A stretch of DNA of 64,000 bases from G963667675 sp965197565 (GTDB lineage Bacteria; Chloroflexota; Dehalococcoidia; Lucifugimonadales; UBA3495), in assembly GCA_965197565.1 (NCBI GenBank), contig CBDANK010000004.1, positions 1,426,001 through 1,490,000 of the forward strand. The letters are read 5' to 3'. The translations under genes and the position numbers were made by a program. The notes beneath the pieces were generated by a model that saw only the letters and a program-made list of their open reading frames with translations, did not search any database and was not told where the DNA came from. Of this stretch, positions 35,142-43,638 are shown one piece after another. The first letter of the stretch is position 1. Every line of letters starts with the position of its first letter.

Positions 35142-37115
35142 TCAGATGGCGAGGGCCACCTTATGGGCATTGTAAGTCGCCATCTCAATATCCCGGGGTT
35201 GGGCGCAATCTCCCACGGCATCCAGAGCCTTGATTTTGCCCCTGAGTTCCTGGTACAGCCCATCGTTTGCTCTGCCGCCCGCGGCTATAACCACTGTGTC
35301 TACTGACTCGATGCTACGGGTTATTTTCCGGTTCACCACATGGTAAACTTCCACCGAATCCTCGCCGATGCGGGTCACGCCGGTCATGGGGCTCATAACA
35401 ACCCCCTTGCCGAGCAGCCGCTCATACAGGTGGTTCCACACGGCGGGATTGATGTAACTTCCCACCCAGGTTAGGCCCGTTACGATCTCCACTTGCTTAC
35501 CTTGGTCCACCAGAAACTCCGCTACTACGCTGGCCGGCGCTGTGCCCTGGGTGTCCACTATCACCACTCGCTGCCCGGTTTGGACCCCGTCCAGCACGTC
35601 GGTAACGCTGACCACGTTCCTCCCCTCGGCTCCCGGTATCTCCGGCAGGTAGGGTTCCGACCCGGTAGCTACAATCACCGCTTGGGGGTTTTCGGCAAGT
35701 ATACTATCCACGCTGGCTTCCACACCCAATCTTACCTCTACGCCCAGTTTCGGCAACTGGTTCTCCCCGAACCGGATGATCTCTTCAAAGGACTGACGCA
35801 TGGGCGTTTTCATCACCAGCTTCACTTGACCGCCCAACCGTTCCGACCGCTCGAACAGCACCACTTGGTGTCCCCGTTCCGCCGCCACCCGCGCCGCTTC
35901 CATCCCGGCGGGGCCGCCGCCCACCACCACAACTTTCTTCTTCACCGGGGCTGGGCCAGGGTCGGCCCATGCCTTTTCGTGGCCGGTCACCGGATTGTAG
36001 ATGCAAGTGATGGGCAGCTCCAGCACTTGCCGTCCGGCACAGCTTTGGTTACATGCCAGGCAGGTGCGGATGTCATCCACCCGGCCGGCCTTGGCTTTGT
36101 TGGGGAGGTGAGGGTCGGCGATCAGCTCCCTGACCATGCCCACCAAGTCCATTTTCCCCTCGGTCAGCATCTCCTCAGCCAGAGTTGGACTATTGATGCG
36201 TCCGATGCCGATAACCGGAAGATTGACCAGTTGCTTGATGCCCGCCGGCCGTTCGGCGAACTCCCCCGGTGCATGATAGTAGGGCGGCCAATGGGGGCGG
36301 AAGGCCCTTCCGTCTAACACGGTGCCGACCCATATATTGATGTAGTCAAGTAGACCGGATGTGTCCAGCAGCGGAGCGATGGTCTTGCTGTCTTCGTAAT
36401 CGATGTTGTAGTCCGCCAGGCCGTCGGCTAAACGCACACCCAAGAGCAGGTCCGGGCCTACGGCATCCCGCACCGCCTGCAGTACTTCCATGAGAAATGT
36501 CATCCGCTCCTGAATGGTGTCGCCGCCGTACTTGTCGGTCCTGCGGTTGCTTTGGCTGTGTAGGAATTGGGACATCAGCAAACCGTACCCGACAGCGATC
36601 TCCACCCCGTCCAAGCCGCCGCTCCGGGCCCTGGCCGCCGCACTGGCGAAGGCGGCCACCATCTCCTCTACTTCATCAGTGCTCATTTCATGGGGCATGG
36701 CCTGAACGTAGCCGAAAGCGGGCGCCGGCACCGCCGACGGGGCGACGGACAACCAATTGCCATCCAACTTCTGCCGCTGCACCACCCCCGCCGCCCTACC
36801 TCGATGGATGAACTGCGCCATCACCGGCACCGGAAACTCGTGGACTAACTCGGCGATGCGCCGATACCTGGGAATTATCCTATCGTCTCCGTTGAGAAAA
36901 AGGCCTGTGCTGTTCGGATGCACATCACAAGCACCCAGGGTCACCATCCCCGCCCCACCCTTGGCTCGCTCCCGGAGATAGTACCCGTAGTCCTCGGTGG
37001 GCAGTTTCTCATCGTCGTAGAAATTGGCGGCGTGGCCGGTTACGACGATTCTACTTTGGAGAGCATGTTTGCCTAACCGGAAGGGGCTGAAAAGCAAGGG
37101 AAACTGCTGGGTCAT
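35142..37115 (-). CDS. Old Yellow Enzyme-type NADH:flavin oxidoreductase with Fe-S and FAD domains
   Basis: 657 residues in the layout of 2,4-dienoyl-CoA reductase and trimethylamine dehydrogenase. The N-terminal FMN barrel shows GYGLLMSQFLHSQSNRRTD; a [4Fe-4S] segment is CLACNQSCAGRQ with a further Cys in LPITCIYNP; the C-terminal half has an FAD Rossmann motif (VVVVGGGPAGMEAARVAAERG) and an NADH-domain motif. It probably reduces an enoate or demethylates an amine; the substrate is not evident. Confidence 0.88.
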   Translation of the reverse strand: MTQQFPLLFSPFRLGKHALQSRIVVTGHAANFYDDEKLPTEDYGYYLRERAKGGAGMVTLGACDVHPNSTGLFLNGDDRIIPRYRRIAELVHEFPVPVMAQFIHRGRAAGVVQRQKLDGNWLSVAPSAVPAPAFGYVQAMPHEMSTDEVEEMVAAFASAAARARSGGLDGVEIAVGYGLLMSQFLHSQSNRRTDKYGGDTIQERMTFLMEVLQAVRDAVGPDLLLGVRLADGLADYNIDYEDSKTIAPLLDTSGLLDYINIWVGTVLDGRAFRPHWPPYYHAPGEFAERPAGIKQLVNLPVIGIGRINSPTLAEEMLTEGKMDLVGMVRELIADPHLPNKAKAGRVDDIRTCLACNQSCAGRQVLELPITCIYNPVTGHEKAWADPGPAPVKKKVVVVGGGPAGMEAARVAAERGHQVVLFERSERLGGQVKLVMKTPMRQSFEEIIRFGENQLPKLGVEVRLGVEASVDSILAENPQAVIVATGSEPYLPEIPGAEGRNVVSVTDVLDGVQTGQRVVIVDTQGTAPASVVAEFLVDQGKQVEIVTGLTWVGSYINPAVWNHLYERLLGKGVVMSPMTGVTRIGEDSVEVYHVVNRKITRSIESVDTVVIAAGGRANDGLYQELRGKIKALDAVGDCAQPRDIEMATYNAHKVALAI

Positions 37116-37155
37116 TTCGCCACCTGATTGTTCATCAAGATTTGTGAGGGGGGCC

Positions 37156-38061
37156 TCAACCGCGGTCGAATTGCAACGCTTGGTCCACGATGTCCAAACC
37201 CGCGGCCTCGCTCCAAGCGGAAAGAAGCTGCTGAGTTATGGCTCCGGGGCGCCCATCACCGATCCGGCGCCGGTCCACCACGGTCAGGGGCAAGACACAC
37301 ATGCTGGTGCTGGCAAAAAAGGCTTCGTCGGCGTTATACATATCGTAGGGCTGTAGGTCCTCTTCCGCCAAGGGAATATCCAACTGGCGAGCCAGGTCAA
37401 ATACCATTTCCCGAGATACTCCCTGAAGAATGCTGCGCTCCCCCGGAGTACGGATGACGCCCTGGTTAACCAGAAACACATTGTACCCCGACCCTTCAGT
37501 GAGGTTGCCGTCGGCGTCGGTGAGGATGGGCCAGGCCTCAGGGTCCACGTCTGCCGCTTCCAGCTCGGCCAGGTTCATGTTCATGCGGTTATAGTGCTTT
37601 ATTTTGGGGTCCAGGACATCGGGGGAATAGCTGCGGGTACGGGTAATGACCCCGTGAGCGCCGCCCTCATATAGAGAGGCGTAGCGGTTAAAGCCGATGG
37701 CGTCCACCTTCACGCAAACGGTAGCGGGGCCTGCGCTCCAGGCCCAGCGTCCCGGCCCGCGGGTCACGAATTGGGTAACGGTGAAGTCGCCCACTTCAGG
37801 ACGGAGGTGTTCGTTGCGCCGCACGACCTCTTCGCTGATCTCGGTCATCTCTTCGGAAGTCAGGCCTGGGTCAATCCGCACCGCTTTAAGGGACCGGTAC
37901 AACCGGTCTATGTGGTCTTTCATGCGGAAAGTTTTTCCGTTGAAGGTCCGAGCCACGTCGAACACCACATCTCCAACCCGAAATCCCCGGTCCGATGGGT
38001 CTATCTTTACCTGGCTGAAGGGAATCCATTCTCCTTTGTAGTAAGTGGTGTAGTCCGCCAT
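37156..38061 (-). CDS. PLP-dependent class IV aminotransferase (branched-chain type)
   Basis: 301 residues. It has the fold-type IV pattern: DRGFRVGDVVFDVARTFNGK, HIDRLYRSLKAVRID, the PLP lysine in LDPKIKHYNRMNMNLAE, DADGNLTEGSGYNVFLV and TPGERSILQGVSREMV. Relatives include IlvE, D-amino acid transaminase and (R)-selective amine transaminases. Without key-residue modelling I cannot decide the substrate. No branched-chain biosynthesis gene is adjacent. Confidence 0.85.
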   Translation of the reverse strand: MADYTTYYKGEWIPFSQVKIDPSDRGFRVGDVVFDVARTFNGKTFRMKDHIDRLYRSLKAVRIDPGLTSEEMTEISEEVVRRNEHLRPEVGDFTVTQFVTRGPGRWAWSAGPATVCVKVDAIGFNRYASLYEGGAHGVITRTRSYSPDVLDPKIKHYNRMNMNLAELEAADVDPEAWPILTDADGNLTEGSGYNVFLVNQGVIRTPGERSILQGVSREMVFDLARQLDIPLAEEDLQPYDMYNADEAFFASTSMCVLPLTVVDRRRIGDGRPGAITQQLLSAWSEAAGLDIVDQALQFDRG

Positions 38062-38184
38062 GTTTTCCCCCTTAAACGCCTAACGCTTACTGTTTTGTAG
38101 TATACATGCAGATGGTCCCTATGTGTTCACCACCGGCCATGGGCGTGAATATTGGGCAGGCATATTACTATGCAACAGTGGGGG

Positions 38185-39327
38185 TCAATCGGCCGGATGA
38201 CCTTCGACCTCCACATCAAAGACATGAGTCCCGCCGTCCACTTTGGCGCGGATAACCCTGCGAAGAGGCGCGGTAGCAGGGTCCGGGTTTGCTGGACCGG
38301 GGACGGCCTCTCGCAGTGAGGTAACAACCTCGTAGGTGTCGCCATCCACCCAGGCTCGAAACTGGCGGCGAGAAAACACCGTCGGCGGTGTGTCTTTGAG
38401 TTCTTGGATCAGGTCCTCTTGCTGCTTCAGGGCTTGGTGCGCTTCATCCACGGCAACCGATCGGAAGGACATGGTATGTCCGGGCATGGCTTGGGCCACC
38501 TCGGCCAAGTCGACGCTTATGACAGTGGCGATCTTGGTATAGCCTCCGGTTGTCCCGCGGTCAGCCAGGAGCACAATAGGCATACCGTCTCCGGTCACCT
38601 GCACCGCCCCGAAGGGAATCCCATCGGATATGATGTCCGCGCCTCTCTTGTGCTGTATCTGGGGTCCCTGGTATCTGTACCCAACACGATCGGACTGGGG
38701 CGTCACTGTATAGACAGCGGAGAGGAAGGTCTGAATCCCCTGCTGGGTGAAGGCGTCCTCCTGAGGTCCCAACACCACCCGCACCGCGTGATTGGCCCCA
38801 TAGCTAGGAATCTGATCACCGGCCAGCATCCTGCCTTGGACTTGAGTGACGTGCCCTTGTCCGACGGCCAACAGTCTGTCTCCCGGCTGCAGGGCGCGCC
38901 CCTCAAGTCCGCCGAGACGGGAACGGGTGTAGGTAGAACGGCTTCCCAACACTTGGGGAACGTCTATGCCGCCAGCGACGGCCAAGTAAGCTCGCACGCC
39001 GTCCCGGATCCCACCGAAGGAGAGGGTTGCTCCTTGGGGCATGACAACGGCGCGCCACATAGAAACGGGCTCATCGTCGAGGCGAGGGTTCAAGTCAGCG
39101 CCGGCAATGGAGATTACCGTGTCAGCCAGGAACCGTAAGCGAGGCCCCATCACCGTGATCTCCAGGCCGGCGTCTCCTTCCCGGTTGCCTACCAGGACGT
39201 TGGCAATCCTAAGAGCGAACTGGTCCAAGGCGCCAGCTACGGGCACTCCGTACCGTTGGTAGCCATACCTGCCCAGGTCCTGCACCGTGGTAAGAAGTCC
39301 CCCATCTTGAACCTCGATGACTTCCAT
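38185..39327 (-). CDS. pxpC: 5-oxoprolinase subunit PxpC (biotin-dependent carboxyltransferase-like)
   Basis: 380 residues of the KipA/PxpC family, opening with VQDGGLLTTVQDLGRYGYQRYGVPVAGALDQ. Further family blocks are RSRLGGLEGRALQPGD, DRVGYRYQGPQIQ and GMPIVLLADRGTTGGYTKIA. PxpB and PxpC with PxpA convert 5-oxoproline to glutamate using ATP. The gene starts seven bases after the pxpB stop, and the order on the minus strand is pxpA, pxpB, pxpC. Confidence 0.9.
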   Translation of the reverse strand: MEVIEVQDGGLLTTVQDLGRYGYQRYGVPVAGALDQFALRIANVLVGNREGDAGLEITVMGPRLRFLADTVISIAGADLNPRLDDEPVSMWRAVVMPQGATLSFGGIRDGVRAYLAVAGGIDVPQVLGSRSTYTRSRLGGLEGRALQPGDRLLAVGQGHVTQVQGRMLAGDQIPSYGANHAVRVVLGPQEDAFTQQGIQTFLSAVYTVTPQSDRVGYRYQGPQIQHKRGADIISDGIPFGAVQVTGDGMPIVLLADRGTTGGYTKIATVISVDLAEVAQAMPGHTMSFRSVAVDEAHQALKQQEDLIQELKDTPPTVFSRRQFRAWVDGDTYEVVTSLREAVPGPANPDPATAPLRRVIRAKVDGGTHVFDVEVEGHPAD

Positions 39328-39334
39328 TGGCCGG

Positions 39335-40063
39335 TTATCGCCTGTCCCGGGTTGTAAGCTGATAACTCCCTACTTGGACCTGCTGCTGGATAACATGATA
39401 GGTGGTTTCCGTAATAGGAGCGAACCAGATGAAGTCGCCGGCCTCCACCACCACCGGCGGGTCCCGTTGCGGATCGAAAAGTTGCACCGGCGTGCGGCCG
39501 ATAAGCTGCCATCCGCCGGGACTTTCGATGGGGTAAACGCCCGTCTGCCGTTCCGCAATGCCCACAGAGCCAGCGGGGATGACGGTCCGCGGCGTCTGGA
39601 GCCGGGGGGTGGCGATCCTCTCCGACATTCCCCCTAAATAAGGGAAGCCCGGGGTGAATCCCATCATATACACCTGGTAATGGGCGCTACAGTGGATTTG
39701 GACCACTTCTTCCGGTGTCAACCCGTTGTGTTGGGCTACGTGAGCTAGGTCCGGGCCGTACTCACTGCCGTATAGGGTTGGAATCTCCACCACCTTGGGG
39801 GCATGAAGCGCAGCTTGGTCTAGACTTTGCTCCAGAACGGCCAGCCGCTCCATTAATTGGGGAAGGCTCACTTTCAGCGGGTCGTAGTAGACCAACAGGG
39901 AGCGATAGCTGGGGACCAGGTCTATGACACCCGGTATATCCCGGCTCTCGATGGCTACTTGCAGGTCGCGGACCCTTCGGTTGGTGTCGGCAGATATGGA
40001 GTCCCCCAGTTCAACGGTAAGAGCTTTGTCACCGGCGGGGAGCAATCTAGCCTGCTGGTACAT
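39335..40063 (-). CDS. pxpB: 5-oxoprolinase subunit PxpB
   Basis: 242 residues of the KipI/PxpB family (allophanate hydrolase subunit 1). Family blocks include YRSLLVYYDPLKVSL, EIPTLYGSEYGPDLAHVAQHNGLTPEEVVQIH, YMMGFTPGFPYLGG and GSVGIAERQTGVYPIESPGGW. It follows pxpA by 23 nt in the same operon. Confidence 0.9.
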   Translation of the reverse strand: MYQQARLLPAGDKALTVELGDSISADTNRRVRDLQVAIESRDIPGVIDLVPSYRSLLVYYDPLKVSLPQLMERLAVLEQSLDQAALHAPKVVEIPTLYGSEYGPDLAHVAQHNGLTPEEVVQIHCSAHYQVYMMGFTPGFPYLGGMSERIATPRLQTPRTVIPAGSVGIAERQTGVYPIESPGGWQLIGRTPVQLFDPQRDPPVVVEAGDFIWFAPITETTYHVIQQQVQVGSYQLTTRDRR

Positions 40064-40086
40064 TGGTTGGCGAGGACCTGACGACG

Positions 40087-40851
40087 CTACACCAACTGGC
40101 TCAGAGGAACAATCTCGACGTCAGCGGACTCCAGCTTTGACCGGAGAGCGGCGGCCATTTCCACGGCGCCGGGGGTATCGCCGTGAAGGCAAAGGGTGTC
40201 GGCGCGCACCGGGATTTCCTCGCCGTTGACAGCGGTTACTGTCCCTTCAGTGACCATCTTGATGCTCCGCTCCACCAACTCCCCGGTATCATGGATAATA
40301 GCGCCAGGCTTGGAGCGGGGGACCAGGGTCCCGTCGGGGTTCAGGCCGCGGTCGGCAAAGGCTTCCCTTGCCACCCGCAGGCCCATTTCCTCGGCCACGT
40401 CGGCCCAAGGGGTGCCGGCCAGCACCACCAAGATCATCTCCGGGTCCACTTCCAGCACGGCCTCGCAGATAGCTTTGGCCAGATCTCCTCCGTCGGCAGC
40501 CATGTTATACATTGCGCCGTGGGGTTTCACGTGTTGCAGCTTCTTGCTCTTGGTGAAGGCGGACAGAGCGCCTATCTGATAGACCACGTCGTTTTTGGCC
40601 TCTGCCGGCGGCACCGTCATGCTGCGGCGGCCAAACCCTTGCAGGTCGGGAAAGCTGGGGTGAGCCCCAATAGCTACTCCGTGTTCCTCAGCCAGGTTAA
40701 CCGTCCAGCGCATCCACATGGGGTCGCTGGCGTGGAATCCACAGGCCACGTTGGCCGAGGTGATGTATTTGATCACTTCTTCGTCGTAACCCATCTTGTA
40801 GGCCCCGAAGCTCTCACCCATGTCGCAGTTGAAATCGATCTTTCCAGGCAT
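40087..40851 (-). CDS. pxpA: 5-oxoprolinase subunit PxpA (LamB/YcsF)
   Basis: 254 residues of the LamB/YcsF family, with IDFNCDMGESFGAYKMG at the N-terminus, ANVACGFHASDP, GAHPSFPDLQGFGRR, HVKPHGAMYNMAA and LCLHGDTPGAVEMA. It is first in the pxpABC operon, which disposes of 5-oxoproline formed by spontaneous glutamine cyclisation. The promoter lies in the divergent gap before oadG. Confidence 0.92.
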   Translation of the reverse strand: MPGKIDFNCDMGESFGAYKMGYDEEVIKYITSANVACGFHASDPMWMRWTVNLAEEHGVAIGAHPSFPDLQGFGRRSMTVPPAEAKNDVVYQIGALSAFTKSKKLQHVKPHGAMYNMAADGGDLAKAICEAVLEVDPEMILVVLAGTPWADVAEEMGLRVAREAFADRGLNPDGTLVPRSKPGAIIHDTGELVERSIKMVTEGTVTAVNGEEIPVRADTLCLHGDTPGAVEMAAALRSKLESADVEIVPLSQLV

Positions 40852-40972
40852 GATAAGTATCCTCCGAAGAGCGCTGGGCGCAACAATCTCTTGAATTGGC
40901 TTTATTTTAGCACCGCCTTCAGGAGCGTGCTATACTATCGCCTCGTTTGGCCCCGGACCCGTAGCGCCCGGT

Positions 40973-41275
40973 ATGAAGAAGGGGGATGACCCGTTTGTGA
41001 CCGGCAGTCAATGGGAGAAAGCCCTGGAAGTCACTGTAGCAGGGGTTGGGACCACCTTCATAATCCTGATTCTTTTGATGTTGCTGGTCCTGGCAATGAG
41101 ATGGGTCTTTGCGACGCGCTTCATCCAGCGGCAAACAGAGGTCTTGGCCACAGCGGAGGAGACCGATCCCCGGCACGACAGAGCACTGGCGGCAGCCATA
41201 GCGGTGAGCGCTGCCTTGGCCGACGATGAAGCCGCCGGCCATCGGGGCGGGCCCGGAGACACCCGGGCCCAATAG
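40973..41275 (+). CDS. oadG: OadG-like small subunit of a sodium-pumping decarboxylase
   Basis: 100 residues with one membrane helix (TFIILILLMLLVLAMRWVF) preceded by ALEVTVAGVGTTF and followed by a charged tail rich in Ala and Asp, the layout of oxaloacetate decarboxylase gamma chains. It is 12 nt upstream of the beta-subunit gene. In known complexes gamma holds the membrane and carboxyltransferase parts together. Confidence 0.65.
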   Translation: MKKGDDPFVTGSQWEKALEVTVAGVGTTFIILILLMLLVLAMRWVFATRFIQRQTEVLATAEETDPRHDRALAAAIAVSAALADDEAAGHRGGPGDTRAQ

Positions 41276-41287
41276 AGAGAGGGGATA

Positions 41288-42466
41288 GTGCCGGATCTTC
41301 ACGAGTACTTTACTGAGACCGGCATCTATCACGTGAGGTGGGACAATTTCCTGCTCATTGCCTTGGGCCTGGTTTTCATCTACATTGCCGTGGCCAGGAA
41401 AATGGAGCCCTACGTCCTGTTCCCCATCGGCTTGGGAATCATCCTTGCCAATCTGCCCCTTAACGCCCTCACCCAGTTGGCCGGCGGCGACCCGCTGGCC
41501 CCGGAAGCCCTTCAGAAGTCGGGCATACTAGGTCTAACCTTCCACTTTGCTCTGTCCTTTTGGAACATTCTGCCGCCCCTTATCTTCCTAGGATTGGGGG
41601 CCATGACCGACTTTGGACCTCTTCTAGCCAACCCCAAGATACTCCTTTTGGGTGCGGCGGCCCAGGTGGGCATCTTTGTAGCCTTTTGGGGCGCCCTGGC
41701 GTTGGAATGGGTGCCCGGGCTGGGCTTGGAATTCACTGCTAAAGAAGCCGGGGCCATCGGAATCATCGGCGGGGCGGACGGCCCGACCACCATCTTCGCA
41801 TCGGCCATCTTGGCGCCGGAGCTGCTGGGACGGACGGCTATTGTGGCCTACTCCTACATGGCCGGCGTAGCCTTCATCCAACCGCCCCTGATGCGTCTGC
41901 TTACCACCAACCGGGAGCGCCAGATAGTAATGAGGACCTTGCGGGAGGTCTCCAAGCTGGAAAAGCTCCTTTTTCCCATAATAGCGATGGTGCTTATCAT
42001 CCTCTTAGTGCCGGAGGCGGCGCCCCTCATCGGCATGTTTATGATCGGCAATCTGTTCGCCGAAAGCGGCGCGGTCCCCCGGCTCAGCCAAGCGGCCTCA
42101 AACGAGATACTGAACGTTGCCACCATATTTTTGATGATCACCGTGGGAGCCCAGTTGTCCGCGGACAAGGTGCTGGAGTTCGAAACCCTGGCGATCTTGG
42201 CCTTGGGTTTGGTTGCTTTCGCTTCCGGCACCATCGGCGGGGTGCTGTTCGCCAAATTGATGAACATGATGGTCAGGGAGAAAGTGAATCCTCTGATTGG
42301 CTCCGCCGGGGTGTCGGCGGTCCCCATGGCCGCTCGTATCTCCCACGTCCTTGGGCAAGAGGCCAACCCGGACAACTTCCTACTTCCCCACGCTATGGGT
42401 CCAAACGTCGCAGGCGTCATCGGCTCCGCGGTAGTGGCGGGCGTCTTCATCTCGTTGTTGAGCTGA
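41288..42466 (+). CDS. oadB: Sodium-translocating decarboxylase beta subunit
   Basis: 392 residues, highly hydrophobic with about ten membrane segments, from GTG 41288 (GAGGGG nearby). Family motifs: GIIGGADGPTTIFASAILAPELLG (the conserved GG-x-DGP loop), YSYMAGVAFIQPP, GNLFAESGAVPRLS and the C-terminal MGPNVAGVIGSAVVAG. The family couples decarboxylation of a carboxybiotin to Na+ export (OadB, MmdB, GcdB). No alpha carboxyltransferase or biotin carrier is present in the window, so the substrate cannot be named. The stop faces the SDR stop seven bases away. Confidence 0.88.
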   Translation: MPDLHEYFTETGIYHVRWDNFLLIALGLVFIYIAVARKMEPYVLFPIGLGIILANLPLNALTQLAGGDPLAPEALQKSGILGLTFHFALSFWNILPPLIFLGLGAMTDFGPLLANPKILLLGAAAQVGIFVAFWGALALEWVPGLGLEFTAKEAGAIGIIGGADGPTTIFASAILAPELLGRTAIVAYSYMAGVAFIQPPLMRLLTTNRERQIVMRTLREVSKLEKLLFPIIAMVLIILLVPEAAPLIGMFMIGNLFAESGAVPRLSQAASNEILNVATIFLMITVGAQLSADKVLEFETLAILALGLVAFASGTIGGVLFAKLMNMMVREKVNPLIGSAGVSAVPMAARISHVLGQEANPDNFLLPHAMGPNVAGVIGSAVVAGVFISLLS

Positions 42467-42473
42467 AGCAGGA

Positions 42474-43256
42474 TTAGGACAACATAGCGTCTCCGGCCCC
42501 CGAGGCCATCTCTCCGCCATCCACCACATAGGTCTCGCCGGTGGCATAGGACCCGGCAGGACTTGCTAGGAACAGGGCCATGCCGGCGATCTCTTCCGGT
42601 TCACCGATGCGTCGCTGAGGGCTGGGGTAATTACCCGAGGCCTCCACCGCAGTCACCAGCCGCTGGGCCAATTCTGTCCGGATGAGCCCAGGAGCGATGC
42701 AAGAGACCCGTATGCCATGACCAACCCACTCCTTGGCCAGCAACTGGCTCATGTTCATCAGGGCCGCTTTGGATGCGGCGTAGATGCCTATTCCAATAGA
42801 CGGCCTTACCCCTTCATTGGAAACGACGTTAATAATCACACCGCCGCCCCTTTCGATCATCGACTCCCGGCATAGCTGGGAAAGGCGAAGGGGAGTCCAG
42901 ACATTAACTTTCATTACCTTGAGGAAATCCTCTTGGCCCGTCTCGCTCAGGGTCGGCATACCGCCGACAGCGGCGTTGTTGACCAGGATATCGACACCCC
43001 CAAGTTGATCACGTGTTTCGCGGTAGATCCGCTCCAGAGCCTCATCCTCGCCGACATCGGCTTGGATGGGCACTCCCTTGCGGCCCGTCGTCGCGATTTC
43101 CTTCTGAGTCTTGGCTAAGGCATCCATACCCCGGGCCACGATGGCCACATCGGCTCCGTGTTCAGCAAAGGCCAGGGCTATAGCCCGGCCAATCCCCTTG
43201 GACCCTCCAGTGATAACCGCTGTCTTGCCATCTAGCGAAAGGTCTACTACAGGCAT
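42474..43256 (-). CDS. Short-chain dehydrogenase/reductase
   Basis: 260 residues of the classical SDR type: TGGSKGIGRAIALAFAEHGA (nucleotide-binding), NNAAVGG, catalytic Ser in INVVSNEG, YAASKAALMNMSQLLAKEW (Tyr and Lys), and ASPAGSYATGETYVVDGGEM at the end. NAD(P)-dependent oxidation of an alcohol or reduction of a ketone is expected; substrate unknown. Confidence 0.87.
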   Translation of the reverse strand: MPVVDLSLDGKTAVITGGSKGIGRAIALAFAEHGADVAIVARGMDALAKTQKEIATTGRKGVPIQADVGEDEALERIYRETRDQLGGVDILVNNAAVGGMPTLSETGQEDFLKVMKVNVWTPLRLSQLCRESMIERGGGVIINVVSNEGVRPSIGIGIYAASKAALMNMSQLLAKEWVGHGIRVSCIAPGLIRTELAQRLVTAVEASGNYPSPQRRIGEPEEIAGMALFLASPAGSYATGETYVVDGGEMASGAGDAMLS

Positions 43257-43276
43257 TAATTCCCCTCTATTTGTCT

Positions 43277-43400
43277 CTAATCGACGCGATATATTCTAGC
43301 AGCGTTGCCGCCGGTAATCTTAGCCTGAGTGGCCTCTAAATAGCCAGCCGGAGCAACCTCAACACTGGCGGGCGCCCGTGATTGCGCTACGTTTGTCGGA
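43277..43400 (-). pseudogene. C-terminal remnant of an amidohydrolase-family gene
   Basis: Reading the minus strand up to TAG 43277-43279 gives a frame ending GYLEATQAKITGGNAARIYRVD. The GGNAARI(Y/L) ending is characteristic of amidohydrolase-2 (PF04909-like) metal-dependent hydrolases. Nothing of the catalytic barrel is left upstream, where the sequence becomes AT-rich and holds the promoter of the opposite gene. It is probably the stub of a deleted gene. Confidence 0.45.
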
Positions 43401-43501
43401 GTATGTCAACATATGTTCCTATGATAATATCCTTCATGTCAACTGATTTCGTCACATACGGTGACGATTACTGCTATAACTAGCGTTATTACCTGCTATA
43501 T

Positions 43502-43530
43502 TTGACAAGTACCGAATGGCCTGATAGGAT
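43502..43530 (+). promoter_or_regulatory. Sigma-70-type promoter for the substrate-binding protein gene
   Basis: TTGACA (43502-43507) and TAGGAT (43525-43530) are separated by exactly 17 bases. The transcript would start about 100 bases before the ATG at 43639. Nearby is an inverted repeat CGTCAC / GTGACG (about 43455-43471) that could be an operator. Confidence 0.6.
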
Positions 43531-43638
43531 TCAACCACTCATCGGTAACTGAACAGCAATCCACCGGTTCACAATCCTCTTATATCTTCATGCAGCTTCC
43601 CCGAACAGTAGCTTTGTCGTCTAAAGGAGTAGACCGCC

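Noticed and set aside
38185..42466. PxpC as the missing carboxyltransferase of OadGB
   Set aside because: The family name is historical; PxpABC form a 5-oxoprolinase, and the genes are on the opposite strand.
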